A stretch of DNA of 64,000 bases from Pseudomonas sp. R28(2017) (GTDB lineage: Bacteria; Pseudomonadota; Gammaproteobacteria; Pseudomonadales; Pseudomonadaceae). The first letter of the stretch is position 1. Each line of letters opens with the position of its first letter. Made by a program: the position numbers and the translations under genes. Positions 28,801 through 36,852 of the stretch are shown piece by piece. The notes beneath the pieces are model-generated. The model saw only the letters and a list, made by a program, of their open reading frames with translations, searched no databases and was not told where the DNA came from. The stretch is taken from assembly GCF_002112505.1 (NCBI RefSeq), contig NZ_NEHW01000012.1, positions 124,001-188,000 on the forward strand. Reading direction: 5' to 3'.

Positions 28801-31800
28801 CCGCTGCCGTTGGTGGCGGGCGCAGTGTCGGCCACACCACCGACCCGCGAGATGCGGATACCGTTGCTGACCGGGAAGGCCAGCAGCGAGACCAGCCGGT
28901 AATCGTTCAAGGCGCCGCTGTTGAGCACGCCGTCTTCGCCACTGCGCTCGCCCTGGGTGGTGTCGACCGTGTTGTCGCTTCCATCGAGGCTGGTCCAGCG
29001 CACGTCCACCGCGTTGCTGAAGGCCGCTTGACCTGCGGCTGTCGCATTCACGGTGCCGCTCAGTTGCAGGACGATGCGCCCGCCGTTGGCGATGTCGATG
29101 TTGGCCCCGCTGACGTTGATCAGTCGGCCGCCCTGGATGATGAAGTCGGCTCCGCCGTGGTTGGTGGCGCCGCCACTGTAGGTCACGCCGGTCAGGCTGA
29201 TGCCGCTCAATTCGGTGGGCAGGCCGTCCACCAGGCTGATGTCGAAGGCGTCGGTGCCCGAGGTGTTGCTGATGACGATCTGGAAGTCGACCACGTCGCC
29301 GTCTTCATAGCCGCCGAATATCGGCGTCGAGGTGATCTGCTGGGTGACCGTGAGTGTCGGCTCGACGATGGTCACGCTGGGCTGCTGCGCGCTGTTGACG
29401 CTGCGCTCCACGGGGGCGCTGCCGTTCGGGGTGTCGCCGTCCGGGTCGCTGTACACCAGCTGGGCGCCGTTGTTCAGGGTGGTGCCTTGCTGGTTGCCGG
29501 TGACGTTGCTGGCCACCAGCACCAGGCGGATGACGAAGCTGTTGTTGCCGGTCGAATTGTCGGCGTTGGCGCGGGCGCTGGCGCTGGCGAACACCAGTTG
29601 CAGGTCGGCGCCGTCGCTGCCGTCCGGGGTCATCGGGTTGACGCTGACGCTGCCGTTGAAATCAGCGGCCAGTGCCGCGCTGCCGGCCACCGTGGTGATG
29701 ATCTGGTAGCCGAGGTTGCCGTTGAAGCGCGGGTCCAGGCGCAGCCCGGGCGGAATCAGGTCGTTGATGCGCAGGTTGCTGGTCACGCCTTCGGGCAGGG
29801 TGACGACGATGTCATAGGTCATGCTTTCGCCAATCACCAGGTTGCTGCCGGTGGTGTGCGTGGCGCTGGAATCGTCGTTGCTGAGGCTGCCGTTCTGGTA
29901 GGTCTTGGTGATGCCGGGGGCGGCCACCTGCTGGTTGGCGACTTCCACCAGGTCGGTGGGGGTGAAATCCTGGCCACCTTCGACGCTGGCGTAGTGGGTG
30001 AGCGCCGCGCTGCTTTGCAGGGTGCTGGCCGCGAGGATGGCATCGTTGACGGTGACGTCGTAGGTGATCACCACCAGGTTGGCGCCGGAGAGGTCGGCGG
30101 CAGTGCCTGCGCGCCCTGCCAGCAGGGTGGCCTGGCCATTGGCATCGAGGAAGGTGATGGTGCTGCCGTTGACGCTGTAGTCGATGCCGGATACCAGCAA
30201 GGTGCCGTCGCCGCGGTGGATCTGCAGGTTGGCGGCGGCCAGGCTGCCGCCGGCGAACGCCAGGCCAGTGGGCAGGGTGATGCTGGTGCTGACGTCGTAG
30301 GCGCCACCGCCGCCGCTGTTCTTCAAGGCAGTGGCCAGGCGCAGGGTGTCGGCGCCGTCGATGCCGCTGACATTGCCGTCCACCGCCGCCAGGCTGGTGA
30401 CGCTGCCACTGAACGGCACGCCGCCGGTGCCCGGGGCGTTCCAGCTGCCGGTGGTGCCGGTAACCGTGCCGTTGCTGCTGGAGACCACGCCGTGCCTGAT
30501 GTCCAGCACGGGCTCTGCCACCGATTCGATCACTGCCACGTCCGAAGAAGTGAGCACTGTCTTGTCCACCGTGGTGGTCTGGCTCGATTGCGCCAGCACG
30601 TCGAGTTCGCGCTGGTCGGCGAACGGCTGGTCGCCGACCACCATGGTGAAGCGCACCTGCACCGTGCCGCCGTTGAGGCCGCTGGACACGTAGTTGCCAA
30701 AGTCGAAGATGATCGAGTTGCCTGGGCCGCTGGTAACGCTGTCCGGCACATCGAGGATGGTGTTGCCGCTGCCGAACGTCCACTGCCCGACGCCGCTGCC
30801 GAAGCTCCAGCTGATGCCGCTGGCGTTGAGCAAAGGCAGAGGCAGGTAGGCGGTGAGCTTGAAGTTCTCGTAGTCGGCCACCAGCAGGTCGTAGCTGATG
30901 GTGAAGGTCACCACATCGCCTGGGCGCAGTTCGCCGCTGCCGGGCGGGGTGCCGCCGTTGACCTGGGTCAGTTCGATGTCGACGGTGGAGGTCTCGATGG
31001 TGCTGAGGGTGCTTGAGCCGTCGGTCTGGGTGCCACCGATGTTCAACGCATCGCGCAGCACGGTCGCGGCCACGGTGGCATTGTTGCCGACGCTGTCGCC
31101 TTCGTTGAGCTGGTCATGGGGCGGGTGGTCGCTGGTGTAGGTGGTGTCGATCGTGGCGTCGTAGACGATACGCAGGGTGGTGGCGCCGCTTTGCACGTCA
31201 TCGTCGTACAAATCGCCGAACAGTGCCGCCACGCCGGGGCCGGCCACCGCCTGGCGAATGGACTCGGCGATGTCGAACACCAGGGTGGTGCTGCCATCGG
31301 CATTCACTGCCTGGGTATAGACAAGGGCAATGCTCAGCGATGAGCCGTTGGCCTGCAGCAGCAGGGTGGGCGGATTGGCCAGGCTGAAGGTCTGGCCGTC
31401 ACTGAGCTGGTCGGTGACCGTGAACTGGCCCTGTTCGAGGATGTTCTCGCCGAACGCGAAGAAGTCGGAAATGGCCACATCCATGGTGTAGCGCAGGGTG
31501 TCGCCGGGGGTGAGGCCCGGGCTGCCGACATCGTTCTGCAGGTTGACCTGCTTGAGCAGGGTGATGGACTTGGCGACGAAGGTGATGCCCTGGCCGTTGC
31601 CGGTTTCGCTGAACGGGTAGCCATCCGGGTCAAGGGGGCGATCGCGTGGATCGAGCGGGTTCCAGTCACCGGTGACGCTGGCGGTACCGAAGTTGAGGGT
31701 GACCGGGTTGCCGCTGGCCGGGTCGAGTACCGGGCGGCCGTTGGCGTCGATTTCCGGCACGTAGAAACTGACCTGGGTTGTGCTGGCCGCGCTGAGGGTG

Positions 31801-33362
31801 TCGTAATGGACGTCATAGCTGGCCACGAAGGCATTGGGGTTGGCCAGCGCCGCGGCAATCAGTGCCGGGTCGGTCAGCACCGTGCCGTCGTGCAGGGTGA
31901 CTGAGGCCAGGGTGCCGCCCGGACCGGGGGTGATGGCACTGACATGGACCTGGTCAGGCACGGTCTGGGTCACCGTGACATTGGTCAGGGTTTGGCCAGG
32001 GGCAGGGGTCACGGTCACGGTCTGGGTACGGGTGTAGTTGGGGCCGGTGACGGTTTCGCCTTCGGGCATGTTGACCGTTTGCGTGACCTTGAGCAGGGTC
32101 GGCGTGACGATGAAACTGTGCAGCGAGGCTTCCACCAGGCTTGGGTCCTGCAGTGGGTTGTTCAGCGAGTCGTTGCCGTATTCGAAGCCGGCGCGGGCGT
32201 TGATGGTCAGGTTGGGGGCGCCGTCGGAGTAGTGGGTGTCGGCCAGGTTGCTGAGTAGCCCGGTGACCTGGATGTCGATGCTGGGCTGGCCATTGGTCAC
32301 GCTGGCATAGGGCAGTTGCAGCACCACCATCTGGTCGCCCGGCTTCATGCCGACGCTGGCGGCGTTGATCACCAGGGCATTGCCACTGGCATCCTTGGCC
32401 AGCGGGTGGCTGGCATTGCCGTTGGCATCGAAGGTGATCACGAAGCTGTTGACCGCCTGGCCCAGGTAGGTGGCGGAGACGAAGCTGGCGCCATCGTTGC
32501 CGTCGCGGCCGGTGGCCGGCATGAACAGGTCGATGTAGGGGGCGTAGCCTTCCTGGGTCGAGGGGTTGCTGAAGCTGACGGTGAAGCTGAACTGCTCGCC
32601 CAGCTGCACGGCGGCGCCCCCGCTGCCGAGGCTGACGGTGGGGCTGGCATCGGCCAGCAGGCCCTGGAAACTGTCGAGCGTGGTGGCTGCCAGCGCGATG
32701 TGCTTGTCGACTTCCCCGCGACTGACCTCGAGCCGCCAGTCCCCACCGGCCAAACTGCTGCCAGTGGCATTGCTGGATGCACCGACATCGGCGCCGGTCC
32801 AGCGGGCAAGTTGGTCGACCAGAGCCTGGCCGGCGCTGCCTGCGCCGACGTCACAGCCATACAACTGGATGTCCGCTCCCACGTTGAGTTCGCCGCGCCA
32901 GGCACTCAGGCGCTCGCCCATCTGCTCCACGGTCTGGCTGGTAAACACCTGGTTACCCAGGGTGAACTGGCCGGCGGCCCCGTGGGAAAACACCTGGATC
33001 GAGTCGACCTTGCCCAGTTGTGCCAAGGCATTGCTGATGGCTGCGATGGCATCCTGGCCCGGGTCGACCACCAGTGCGGTGCTACCGGCTGGCAGGTTTG
33101 CCGCCAGCTGGTCGCGGTTCTCCACCCGTGCATCGATGACCACCAGGTTGCGTGGGGCCGGGGCGGGTGCCGCTGTCCGGGCTTCGCAGGCGGTGGGCGC
33201 CGGATGGGCACTGTCCTTGGCCTCTGGCGCACTTGGGTCACTGTGCTGCTGGTCCACTGCAGCTGCCGCGGCACCGTCGAAAAGGATCCGCTGCTCAAGG
33301 GCGACCGCTTGTGACCACGGACGCAAGACAGCGTTGAAACCCGCTCTGCGGTTGGTGTCCAT
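22827..33362 (-). CDS. Giant surface protein: LEPRxLL-like motif, DUF4347, D2/DUF11-like repeats, SdrD-B-like domain, nine VCBS repeats
   Basis: This predicted protein of 3511 residues has no ordinary signal peptide. Near the N-terminus is ALEQRILFDGA, a version of the LEPR-x-LL motif of large surface proteins. A DUF4347 domain follows at about residues 72-215 with VFSHG (His127) and LYGCD (Cys170). The middle 1600 or so residues are repeated beta-domains of DUF11/isopeptide-forming D2 type (GETVTGPNYTRTQTVTVTP, LDKRVVDVAPGNGTTTATV). One SdrD-B-like domain (GTLWDDTRSATG, DGQYQFALLPSGSYLVVV) precedes nine VCBS/cadherin-like repeats. The C-terminal tail of about 120 residues has no RTX nonapeptides. 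Start: ATG with AGGG upstream, 53 bp after the M50 gene. An exported adhesin or matrix protein is inferred. Confidence 0.9.
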   Translation of the reverse strand: MDTNRRAGFNAVLRPWSQAVALEQRILFDGAAAAAVDQQHSDPSAPEAKDSAHPAPTACEARTAAPAPAPRNLVVIDARVENRDQLAANLPAGSTALVVDPGQDAIAAISNALAQLGKVDSIQVFSHGAAGQFTLGNQVFTSQTVEQMGERLSAWRGELNVGADIQLYGCDVGAGSAGQALVDQLARWTGADVGASSNATGSSLAGGDWRLEVSRGEVDKHIALAATTLDSFQGLLADASPTVSLGSGGAAVQLGEQFSFTVSFSNPSTQEGYAPYIDLFMPATGRDGNDGASFVSATYLGQAVNSFVITFDANGNASHPLAKDASGNALVINAASVGMKPGDQMVVLQLPYASVTNGQPSIDIQVTGLLSNLADTHYSDGAPNLTINARAGFEYGNDSLNNPLQDPSLVEASLHSFIVTPTLLKVTQTVNMPEGETVTGPNYTRTQTVTVTPAPGQTLTNVTVTQTVPDQVHVSAITPGPGGTLASVTLHDGTVLTDPALIAAALANPNAFVASYDVHYDTLSAASTTQVSFYVPEIDANGRPVLDPASGNPVTLNFGTASVTGDWNPLDPRDRPLDPDGYPFSETGNGQGITFVAKSITLLKQVNLQNDVGSPGLTPGDTLRYTMDVAISDFFAFGENILEQGQFTVTDQLSDGQTFSLANPPTLLLQANGSSLSIALVYTQAVNADGSTTLVFDIAESIRQAVAGPGVAALFGDLYDDDVQSGATTLRIVYDATIDTTYTSDHPPHDQLNEGDSVGNNATVAATVLRDALNIGGTQTDGSSTLSTIETSTVDIELTQVNGGTPPGSGELRPGDVVTFTISYDLLVADYENFKLTAYLPLPLLNASGISWSFGSGVGQWTFGSGNTILDVPDSVTSGPGNSIIFDFGNYVSSGLNGGTVQVRFTMVVGDQPFADQRELDVLAQSSQTTTVDKTVLTSSDVAVIESVAEPVLDIRHGVVSSSNGTVTGTTGSWNAPGTGGVPFSGSVTSLAAVDGNVSGIDGADTLRLATALKNSGGGGAYDVSTSITLPTGLAFAGGSLAAANLQIHRGDGTLLVSGIDYSVNGSTITFLDANGQATLLAGRAGTAADLSGANLVVITYDVTVNDAILAASTLQSSAALTHYASVEGGQDFTPTDLVEVANQQVAAPGITKTYQNGSLSNDDSSATHTTGSNLVIGESMTYDIVVTLPEGVTSNLRINDLIPPGLRLDPRFNGNLGYQIITTVAGSAALAADFNGSVSVNPMTPDGSDGADLQLVFASASARANADNSTGNNSFVIRLVLVASNVTGNQQGTTLNNGAQLVYSDPDGDTPNGSAPVERSVNSAQQPSVTIVEPTLTVTQQITSTPIFGGYEDGDVVDFQIVISNTSGTDAFDISLVDGLPTELSGISLTGVTYSGGATNHGGADFIIQGGRLINVSGANIDIANGGRIVLQLSGTVNATAAGQAAFSNAVDVRWTSLDGSDNTVDTTQGERSGEDGVLNSGALNDYRLVSLLAFPVSNGIRISRVGGVADTAPATNGSGATDTSGVSENVVVGEIVRYRVAVLVPTGDNPDYQIRIELAAGLEFIPASLNNILIAFLSNTPAGLTSDANNLISSGTLSMPGNELSDVAQGIHADLSGAVPTGVFDTNNGRLVITTNADGSQTVTFSLGNLTNTELNDPDVEGVVLEFNVRVSNVASNQAGANLGVSVHEHVGLNGGVDRGKSDTVFERVVEPSFTSLDKRVVDVAPGNGTTTATVSVSFTQNGEVPAYNTHLADQFPNGSNYQVQSILLNGVALDLANLPAGISFSAGTAIALDFARLAVNDSVQVIYTVTLPNITIADNAASSAVLTWTSLPSDFEANGWGGSLPATAGGATGERTGQDGASGLNNYILSDGAGMGVVRGTLWDDTRSATGSVTPDGPGLGGIGVTLTWAGDDGQFGTADDRSFTTTTAIDGQYQFALLPSGSYLVVVAQDHTVSANNHFRLRIDSDTGTTPGGLGSINLSLGEGTSGTADAGYVHLNEAPVNSVADQQGLEDTVLHLVGLAISDVDVNGNTTEGGMTITLSVLHGVLWQAATPPAANATPPSGAGRSLVLSGTLSELNALLAQLYYKGDQDFNTARTAETLTMVTNDQGNFGDHPLNGDGIPGQNPADALTDTDVMNIIITPVNDAPIANPDLAIAVEAGGLNNADPGVNPTGNVLANDTDVDIQTNGDVLTVTRIANNLRPDGVAVSATGVTLLQGLYGILVIRPNGGFQYVVDNSNPAVQALRTAGQFVSDFFDYTIADTGGLTSNAVLQINIHGANDTPIAHGDVGTAIEAGGTNNGTPGADAIGNVLDNDTDVDAVALGETRQVTTVRFDGPGGGRIIPLPAGGSTTLLGNFGTLTLNTDGSYRYVIDNSNAAVQALSPGQTLVEQFSYQMADTGGLKSISVLVITLQGANDAPVAVDDHGTATAGSSDGITAPVNASGNVITGNAGVGADSDVDSLDQPTATQLKVDGVRSGLESSGGALSPVTGGSPGTITGSIARLADNSLISGNFGQLTLNQDGTYTFLVNSADPAIRALAAGQRLDVLFTYQIHDSGGLTDQAQLVITVTGVNDPPVVNAVSIDAVEAGGLNNAIPGIDPSGNIRGAYSDPDGDTLSITGVLSPTGANGILGQPLAGNYGSLILDAQGNYRYVVDNSNSAVQALRTDADRLTEVFQYSVSDGNGKTVTATFSVVIHGRNDTPIAANDSAIAVEAGGVNNGLPGQPGNGNALANDQDVDAGDSKTLDGIYLGTLAAGGTFVQVSAGATVVAGNYGTLSIDGNGNYVYTVNDSLAAVQALKAGQSLVETFSYRMHDTAGASSQAQIVITIEGRYDTPVAHDDLAYAVATDDDGNGGRNPTGNVLNNDTDVDANDSKAVTAVGVGAESSNPSLDPLSGSATVISQYGTLTINADGSYRFVVDSSNPDIIALGPLGFVIQHFTYQVTDGGGLSDTATLYVLIRGENQPPVANPDLGPAIEAGGRDNAIPGSDPSGNVMDNDSDPDTINIIVPETLEVLAFWSGDGPLPGNPTGVGQTLRGQYGELTLNADGSWQYVLDNSLAAVQALRVSGQTLTDNFTYLLTDLWGGTANGLLTITIDGRNDFPVANDDTAAAVEAGGVNNGSGGVDPRGNVLDNDTDVDGVQYGETRTVLQYTAENGQSASAGQLLQGLYGTLLINADGSYVYTVDNNNPTVQAMRSASESLREVFTYRMRDTAGATADARLTVTIQGNNDNPVARDDSNTASDQVPAPHTSGNVLPNDSDVDGGDSLSVTAIRAGQEGASGNAGVIGQPIAGRYGALVLNADGSYTYTIDLSNPEVLAAAGLGQVLKDYFTYTISDLAGATDQAQLVITLDISSPYIPPGPYFDRDSRAGLASVPLPDVNPAIFVAPVVERVNQTLTLSAWGADGSDVRLFATPEIESQSIGSQLGQVNGQFVARAVGESRRASAEDQDWVDGRHGVISLTADGLLPDPSVWASAHTDMVGQADKKPQAAPGFRAQLREAALRRGSNTQ
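23300..26920 (-). repeat. Nine tandem VCBS/cadherin-like protein repeats of about 135 residues
   Basis: Within the giant gene, nine units begin with the pattern ND-x-P-[IV]-A-x-x-D, followed by AVEAGG-type and GNVLxNDTDVD-type blocks and then YGTLxLNxDGSYxYVxDNSN. They start (minus strand) near 26920, 26517, 26109, 25636, 25259, 24859, 24469, 24061 and 23673, a period of about 406 bp. Units 3, 6 and 9 diverge most. VCBS repeats usually fold as calcium-stabilised beta-domains in adhesins. Similarity is at protein level with enough DNA similarity to make recombination and repeat-number variation plausible. Confidence 0.88.
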
Positions 33363-33415
33363 TTCTTTGCCCTGTTTTCTATGACGCTGTTCAGTCAATC
33401 GACGCCGGTTTGTCG

Positions 33416-35506
33416 CTAGAAGCCGCTTTCGCGCAAACCGACCCCTATCAGCCATGTGCCCAGTTCGCCAAGCACGCTGCGTTTTTCCCCGTCGATCTTC
33501 AGCTTGCCGCGCGTTTCGCGCACGCTGGCCAAGGGTTCATCCAGCTGAACCAGCACCTGGAACAGTGCCTTGCTGGGGACCAGAGGCTCGCGGGTGGTCG
33601 GCACCGGCCCGCCAAAATGCGCAGAAAGCATGCGATGGGCCAGGTGCCCGGCGCGGGTACTGGCGATGGCCAGCACGGTGCCACGCAGCGCGGTGGGCTG
33701 GCCTTCGGGGTAAAACATCACGCTGTTGCCCACGGCAAGGTGATGCACCTGGTCCTGGGCGACGTAGGCATCGACCTGCCAGCGCGCGGGGTCGATCAGC
33801 ATGCCCAGGGGTTCCTGGCGATTCACCCACTGGCCTGCCCGCCAGTCGGGGGGCAGGTCCAGCCACACGCCCGCGAACGGTGCCTGCAGGTTCAGCCGTG
33901 CGATTTCACTGCGCGCAGCACGGGCCTCCTCGTTCTGCACGTTCAAGCGTTGCAGGGTGGCGGCGTCCTCGGTCAGGCCGGCAGGGTCGGCCAGCAACCC
34001 CGACAAGCGTGCCTGATAGCTGCGGGCACTGGCCTCGCTGCTGCGCATGCGCGCAGCCAGGTCCGGCTCATCGAGCACTGCCAACACCTCGCCGGCTTTG
34101 ACCTCGCCCGCCGGGTGCAGGTTTTTCAGCCGCGCAGGGTAGGGCGTGTAAACGCGCAGCTGGTGCTCGGCACGGGCCACGCCCACGGCGTCGACCTGGC
34201 TGTGCCAAGGCAGTGCCAAGGCCAGCACGCTCAACCCCGACAGCAGGTAGAACAGCCGTTTGCGCTGGCCCGGTATGCGTGTGCGTTGCTGCCACCAGTG
34301 GCTGAGCTCGCGCTTGACCGGCAGGGCGATGAACCATGCCAGCTCGACCGTGAACAGGACGATGCCCAGCAGCTTGAAGAAGAACAGGTACACCGCCACG
34401 GCAATGCCAAGGAAAAGCACCAATCGGTACAGCCAGGTGGCGAAGGCGAACGCGGCCAACAGGCGCCGCTGGCCGGCCGGGAAGGGTTCGGGCCAGGCTT
34501 CATCGAGCCCCAGCAGGCTACGCCGCATGGCAACCCGCGCCACGGCGGATGCGCGCTCGTGCAGGTTGGGAAAGTCCAGCAGGTCACTGAGAATGAAATA
34601 GCCGTCAAAACGCATGAACGGGCTGGCGTTGAGTGCCAGGGTCAATACCCAGCTGGTCGTGGCCAGGTACAGCAAGGCATTGCGCAGGGCGCCGTCGTCG
34701 CACAGGGCCCAGCCCAGGGTTGCCAGGCCGGCCAGCGACAACTCGGTAATGATGCCCGCCGCAGCGATAGCAAGGCGCTGATGGGCCCGCTTGAGCTTCC
34801 AGCTTTCGCCGGTATCGGTGTACAGCATCGGCCACAGCACCAGGAACGCGACGCCCATATGCCCGACACGCAAGCCCAGGCGGGTGGCCACCAGTGCATG
34901 GCCGAGCTCGTGCAGGGTCTTGGCCGTGACCAGGGCCAGGGCGAAGCTCAACAGGCCTTCGCTGGAGAATGACTCGACGACGGCATGGGTGAAGGTGTCC
35001 CATTGCTGCATCACCAGGATGATGCCCAGCACCGTCATGCCGGCTACCAGCAGCCCGGTGAGGGGGTGGAACAGCCAGCTCAGCGTATCGGCCAGCCGCT
35101 GCAGTGCCGCTTGTGGGCGTAGCAGTGGGATACGGAAGAACAGGTAGTGGTGCAGCCACCAGCGCCAGCTCGACCAGGTACGCGCCTCGCTCGCCGCCTG
35201 CAACCTGGCAACCTGCTCGGGCCCCGGGCGCAGCAGATGATGGTGCTCGAGGAAGGTGCGCAATGCCAGCACCTGCTCGACGTCTGGCTTGAGTGCGCTG
35301 TCCCGGGCGACCTGTTCGCTGATCTGGCGGGGCGTCTGGCCCCAGCGCAGCAGGCATTCGAACTCCAGCCAGCCGATGCGGTAGAACCGGTTGACCACAG
35401 CGTCGTGGATCATCCACGCCGGCTCGCCTTCGTGGTTGTCGGCGGCCTCGCACAAGCGCAGGTCTTCGCGCAAGGGCGGCAGTGGCAGGTCGGTAAGGTC
35501 AAGCAT
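33416..35506 (-). CDS. M50 (site-2-protease-like) membrane peptidase fused to a HlyD-type adaptor domain
   Basis: The 696-residue protein has three parts. Residues 1-100 form a small helical domain (FYRIGWLEFECLLRWGQTPR) resembling PqqD-like/winged-helix modules. Residues 120-430 are multi-pass membrane with the zinc motif TLHELGHALVAT (HELGH, 199-203) and the second S2P motif LNASPFMRFDGYF (Asn293, Pro296, Asp301). Residues about 440-696 are a HlyD-like periplasmic adaptor with a lipoyl half-motif (AGEVKAGEVLAVLDEPDL). The ATG shares one base with the previous stop (TAATG), so it is coupled to the GAF-HlyD gene. It lies where an ABC exporter would be expected in a type I locus. It may process or gate the giant substrate; that is inference. 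Confidence 0.92.
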   Translation of the reverse strand: MLDLTDLPLPPLREDLRLCEAADNHEGEPAWMIHDAVVNRFYRIGWLEFECLLRWGQTPRQISEQVARDSALKPDVEQVLALRTFLEHHHLLRPGPEQVARLQAASEARTWSSWRWWLHHYLFFRIPLLRPQAALQRLADTLSWLFHPLTGLLVAGMTVLGIILVMQQWDTFTHAVVESFSSEGLLSFALALVTAKTLHELGHALVATRLGLRVGHMGVAFLVLWPMLYTDTGESWKLKRAHQRLAIAAAGIITELSLAGLATLGWALCDDGALRNALLYLATTSWVLTLALNASPFMRFDGYFILSDLLDFPNLHERASAVARVAMRRSLLGLDEAWPEPFPAGQRRLLAAFAFATWLYRLVLFLGIAVAVYLFFFKLLGIVLFTVELAWFIALPVKRELSHWWQQRTRIPGQRKRLFYLLSGLSVLALALPWHSQVDAVGVARAEHQLRVYTPYPARLKNLHPAGEVKAGEVLAVLDEPDLAARMRSSEASARSYQARLSGLLADPAGLTEDAATLQRLNVQNEEARAARSEIARLNLQAPFAGVWLDLPPDWRAGQWVNRQEPLGMLIDPARWQVDAYVAQDQVHHLAVGNSVMFYPEGQPTALRGTVLAIASTRAGHLAHRMLSAHFGGPVPTTREPLVPSKALFQVLVQLDEPLASVRETRGKLKIDGEKRSVLGELGTWLIGVGLRESGF

Positions 35507-36852
35507 TACCAGCCACTCCAGGCACGCAGCGTTGCCAGCGGGCGACGCAGCAGGTAGTAGCCGAGCATGACCCGGCCACCGTAGAGCTTGGCAGTGCCAT
35601 GCAGGCCGAGGCGGGCATGCCCGGCCTGCTGGTCGATACTGGCCAGCAGGCGATAGGCGACCACACCGTCATCACTGGGCCTGGCCTGGTAACTGGTTTC
35701 CAGCACTTGGCCCTTGAGCGGGTTGAGCGGGTAGGCGGTGAGGAACAGCGTCACCTCGGCGCCAGGCTCAAGCGCAATGGCATCGGCGACGGCAAGCTGG
35801 ATCAACATCGCCGGTTGGGCCGGGTCGGCCACATGCATGATGCGTTCCCCGGTCGATACCGGTTTGCCCAGCCAGTCGTTGGGGTCGCTGAACACGGCTA
35901 CGCCAGCCGTCGGTGCCAGTACCTGGGTACGGCGCAGTTGCGCCTGGACCGCAGCCAGCTCGGCACGGCGTTGCTGGGCGCGGCCCTGCAACAGGGTGAG
36001 TTCGCTTTTGCTTTGCGGGTTGTCGAATGCCCGTTGGCTGGCAGCCTGCAGTTCGGCATCGGCCACCGCAACCTCTTTGCCGAGCACTTCGGCGCGGCTG
36101 CGCAGGGTGGTCTCATCGAGGGAGAACAACGGTGTACCGGTCTCCACCGGCTGGTTGGGGCGCACCAGCACCTGGGCGATCACACCGTCGATGGGCGAGC
36201 TGACGATCTGCGCCTGGCGCGAAACGATCTGGGCAGGCGCCAAAGCGGTCTGGCGCACCGGTAGCAGCAACAGGCCTGCGCCGATCAGCAGGGCCAGCAG
36301 CAGTTGGCGCCGGGTCAGGCGCCAGCGGCCACGCTGGCGACGCCGGGTCAGCGCGGCCCAGCAATAGGCCCAGGTACGGACCAGGCCATCCAGCTGCTGG
36401 AACACCTGAGGCGGCGGCGGTTGTTCAAGCAGCAGCACCAGCACGCCCAGGCGCTTTGTGCCAGGCGCATGCAAAGGGATGCACCACAGGCCGGTGGGCC
36501 ACCATTCGCTCCAGCCTTGGACGATGTCTTCGGGGGGCTCGGCATTGCTCAGCGTCAGCCAGGCGGGGCCAGGCTCGGTAAGCCGCTGTGCCAGCCAGCG
36601 GCTGGCGCGCCTGAGCCAGACCAGGTAGGGCGAGTCTTCGCTGGGTTTGGCCAGGCCAGACACGCACAGCAACTCGAAACCGACCTTGCCTTGCTCGAAC
36701 ACCAGGGCCTGATGAAACGGCAGCAGCGGGTAAAGGTCGTTGGCCATGCTGAACGCCAGCGCAGCGAGCGTCTCGGCCGCCATGGCCTTGTCGCGCAGGG
36801 CGTCAAGCTGCAGCAACAGTTGCGGGTTCGGTAGCGGTCTATTCACTGTCAT
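35506..36852 (-). CDS. GAF-domain protein fused to a HlyD-type membrane adaptor
   Basis: This 448-residue protein has a cytoplasmic GAF-like domain at about residues 20-150 (LYPLLPFHQALVFEQGKVGF, PAWLTLSNAEPPEDIV, TGLWCIPLHAPGTKRLGVLV). One membrane segment follows (LLLALLIGAGLLLLPV), then a periplasmic HlyD/lipoyl hairpin adaptor with VSSPIDGVIAQVLVRPNQPV, coiled coil and VLAPTAGVAVFSDPNDW. It overlaps the upstream adaptor gene by 14 bp and the downstream M50 gene by one base. Joining a small-molecule-sensing fold to an export adaptor suggests control of secretion from the cytoplasm, but the ligand is unknown. Confidence 0.9.
   Translation of the reverse strand: MTVNRPLPNPQLLLQLDALRDKAMAAETLAALAFSMANDLYPLLPFHQALVFEQGKVGFELLCVSGLAKPSEDSPYLVWLRRASRWLAQRLTEPGPAWLTLSNAEPPEDIVQGWSEWWPTGLWCIPLHAPGTKRLGVLVLLLEQPPPPQVFQQLDGLVRTWAYCWAALTRRRQRGRWRLTRRQLLLALLIGAGLLLLPVRQTALAPAQIVSRQAQIVSSPIDGVIAQVLVRPNQPVETGTPLFSLDETTLRSRAEVLGKEVAVADAELQAASQRAFDNPQSKSELTLLQGRAQQRRAELAAVQAQLRRTQVLAPTAGVAVFSDPNDWLGKPVSTGERIMHVADPAQPAMLIQLAVADAIALEPGAEVTLFLTAYPLNPLKGQVLETSYQARPSDDGVVAYRLLASIDQQAGHARLGLHGTAKLYGGRVMLGYYLLRRPLATLRAWSGW

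Noticed and set aside
22812..31016. Open frame of 2734 codons on the plus strand opposite the giant surface-protein gene
   Set aside because: It mirrors the codon bias and repeat structure of the real gene. Its translation is low-complexity (G, A, V, H, Q-rich), has no recognised domain and would overlap a well-supported protein along its whole length.
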